Positions 62,626 to 64,000 of a stretch of 64,000 nt of DNA are shown here, piece after piece; positions within the stretch are counted from its first letter, which is position 1, and every line of letters starts with the position of its first letter. The notes below the pieces were generated by a model. It was not told the DNA's origin, ran no database searches, and saw nothing but the letters and a program-made list of their open reading frames with translations. The position numbers were made by a program, and so were the translations under genes. Location: assembly GCF_034931125.1 (NCBI RefSeq), contig NZ_JAYGHM010000023.1:37817-101816 (forward strand), given 5' to 3'. The stretch comes from Rivularia sp034931125 (GTDB taxonomy: Bacteria > Cyanobacteriota > Cyanobacteriia > Cyanobacteriales > Nostocaceae).

Positions 62626-62802
62626 GCAAGAATGAATTTGAAGGATGAACTTGTAAATTGGGTATAGGGTATAAGTTAAGCATTGGACATCCTTAATGTA
62701 AAAGAAAGACTATTTTTTAGATAACAGCCACGACATATTATATTTCATCCTTCATTCTTCATTCTTTCGTGCTTCATACTTCCTAATTATCACTCGATCA
62801 TC

Positions 62803-63981
62803 ATGGCTTCAAAAACCCCTTTAGCATGGTTACAGCTAATACGAAACAAGTTTCGTTCTTTAGTTGCTGTAGCTGGTATCGCTTTTATTGTGATACTGAT
62901 GTTTATGCAACTTGGATTTCAAGATGCTCTTTATAAAAGTGCAACTCAAGTGCATCGAAGTCTCCAAGGAGATTTATTTTTGGTTAGTTCTCAGTATAAA
63001 GCTTTAACTGCTACTCAAAGTTTTTCTCGGACTCGTTTATACCAGACTTTAGGATTTGAAGGTGTAGACTCAGTTACTCCAATTTATTTAGGATTTGCCA
63101 AATTAAAAAATCCTGAAACGGGAGAAAAATATTCAATATATGTGATGGGTTTTGAACCGGGGAAACCCACGATTAATTTACCAGGAATTCAAGAAAATAT
63201 AGATAAACTAAAATTGTCTGATGTAGTACTATTTGATGAAAATTCTCGACCGGAATTTGGAAACGTTGCCATGCGATTTAAGCGGGGAGATATTGAAGCA
63301 GTAATCGAAATATTTCCCTTTGATTCACTAACAGGATATAGAGTTAGAGTCGGTGGATTATTTAGCTTAGGTCCTTCCTTTGGAGTAGATGGCAACTTAA
63401 TTACTAGCGATACAACTTTTCTGCGGATATTTCCTAATAGCAGACCTCCAGACAAAATAGATATAGGAGCAATTAACCTTAGTCCAGGAGTAAATTCCCA
63501 ACAAGTTGTACAAAAATTGCGAGATAGCTTACCTAACGATGTCCTAATATTTAATCACGAAGAGTTTATTAATTTTGAAAAAGAATATTGGGCTACTAGA
63601 ACCCCGATCGGTTTTATTTTAAACCTCATGTTAACAATGGGTTCTGTTGTTGGTGTCGTTATTGTTTATCAAATATTATTTAGCAATATTGCCAGTCAAT
63701 TAGTAGCATACGCGACTTTAAAAGCCATAGGTTATGCCAATAATTATTTATTAAGAGTGGTTTTTAAACAAGCTTTCATTTTAGCAGTACTCGGATATAT
63801 TCCAGGTTGGATTATCTCTAAGTATCTCTATGAGTTTGCCATGAAAGCAACAAAATTGCCAATAGAGATGAGTTTTAATAATGCATTAATGGTATTGATA
63901 GCCACAGCTTTAATGTGTCTTACTTCCGGTGCATTAACAATGAATCAACTCCGTTCCGCTGACCCAGCAGATATCTTTTAA
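62803..63981 (+). CDS. devC: ABC exporter permease, DevC family
   Basis: 392 residues. An N-terminal membrane helix (about 18-38) is followed by a large periplasmic domain (about 45-255) and three C-terminal helices (about 265-290, 320-345, 355-380), the FtsX/MacB-like layout of DevC. The ending MNQLRSADPADIF is typical of the family. It forms the membrane part of the DevBCA pump. The ATPase gene devA is expected right after it and would lie outside the window. A TTAGGAG repeat begins just after the stop codon. Confidence 0.9.
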   Translation: MASKTPLAWLQLIRNKFRSLVAVAGIAFIVILMFMQLGFQDALYKSATQVHRSLQGDLFLVSSQYKALTATQSFSRTRLYQTLGFEGVDSVTPIYLGFAKLKNPETGEKYSIYVMGFEPGKPTINLPGIQENIDKLKLSDVVLFDENSRPEFGNVAMRFKRGDIEAVIEIFPFDSLTGYRVRVGGLFSLGPSFGVDGNLITSDTTFLRIFPNSRPPDKIDIGAINLSPGVNSQQVVQKLRDSLPNDVLIFNHEEFINFEKEYWATRTPIGFILNLMLTMGSVVGVVIVYQILFSNIASQLVAYATLKAIGYANNYLLRVVFKQAFILAVLGYIPGWIISKYLYEFAMKATKLPIEMSFNNALMVLIATALMCLTSGALTMNQLRSADPADIF

Positions 63982-64000
63982 AGTTAGGAGTTAGGAGTTA
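63982..64000. repeat. Start of a TTAGGAG heptamer tract
   Basis: TTAGGAGTTAGGAGTTA reaches the right edge, immediately after the devC stop. It is the same repeat family as at 678 and 36171. Confidence 0.7.

Overview
The window comes from a filamentous, heterocyst-forming cyanobacterium (Nostocales). The evidence is frequent HIP1 octamers (GCGATCGC), heptanucleotide-type tandem repeats between genes (TTAGGAG, CCAATTA, GGGAATA families), a heterocyst-glycolipid synthase cluster next to devBC-type exporter genes, and typical cyanobacterial families (DUF1822, DUF4330, heme-type DUF3365, an SLH-domain OprB porin). No rRNA, tRNA or CRISPR array was seen. One assembly gap of 251 N lies at 51876-52126.

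Layout. 1-11.1 kb: the end of a P450, an MFS exporter fused to an FHA domain, a PhnD-like lipoprotein, two tandem DUF3365/HAMP heme sensors, a caspase-like protease, and a sigma-like factor with a DUF1822 protein. 11.1-12.2 kb: gene-poor, with a broken lipoprotein gene and a 196-bp MITE. 12.2-30.0 kb: a bisindole (indolocarbazole/violacein-type) pathway. It holds an L-tryptophan oxidase (RebO/VioA type), a chromopyrrolate synthase (RebD/VioB type) and a RebC/StaC-type flavin monooxygenase, plus extra precursor genes (aroF, fused trpEG, trpA, trpB, trpD), a porin and a Ser/Thr kinase. 30-37 kb: an HTH protein, a GST, a tRNA-dihydrouridine synthase, a two-gene xanthine-dehydrogenase-like enzyme and a DUF4330 protein. 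37.4-39.4 kb: a putative 2-kb integrative mini-element bounded by 63-bp direct repeats of the 3' end of an ureidoglycolate lyase gene. 39.4-40.9 kb: ureidoglycolate lyase, a DoxX-like protein and a frameshifted P-loop kinase. 40.9-57.5 kb (minus strand): hglE-hglD-hglC-hglA-hglB heterocyst glycolipid synthase genes. 57.8-60.3 kb: a small protein and a ParB/pseudo-methylase fusion. 61.4-64 kb: devB and devC-like exporter genes; the ATPase is expected beyond the right edge.

The most notable observation is a two-box promoter signature, TGCATAAA, exactly 17 nt, then a TATAAA-like hexamer with a C-rich run just before it. It stands upstream of six bisindole-region transcription units (trpA, trpEG, aroF, the tryptophan oxidase, the kinase, the chromopyrrolate synthase) and upstream of the distant MFS-FHA gene. 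This points to one regulon for precursor supply, core assembly, kinase signalling and export. The kinase shares a C-terminal 58-residue domain (two copies) with the nearby caspase-like protein (one copy), and the exporter carries a phosphothreonine-reading FHA domain. A kinase-linked control layer around the pathway is therefore plausible, but it is inferred.
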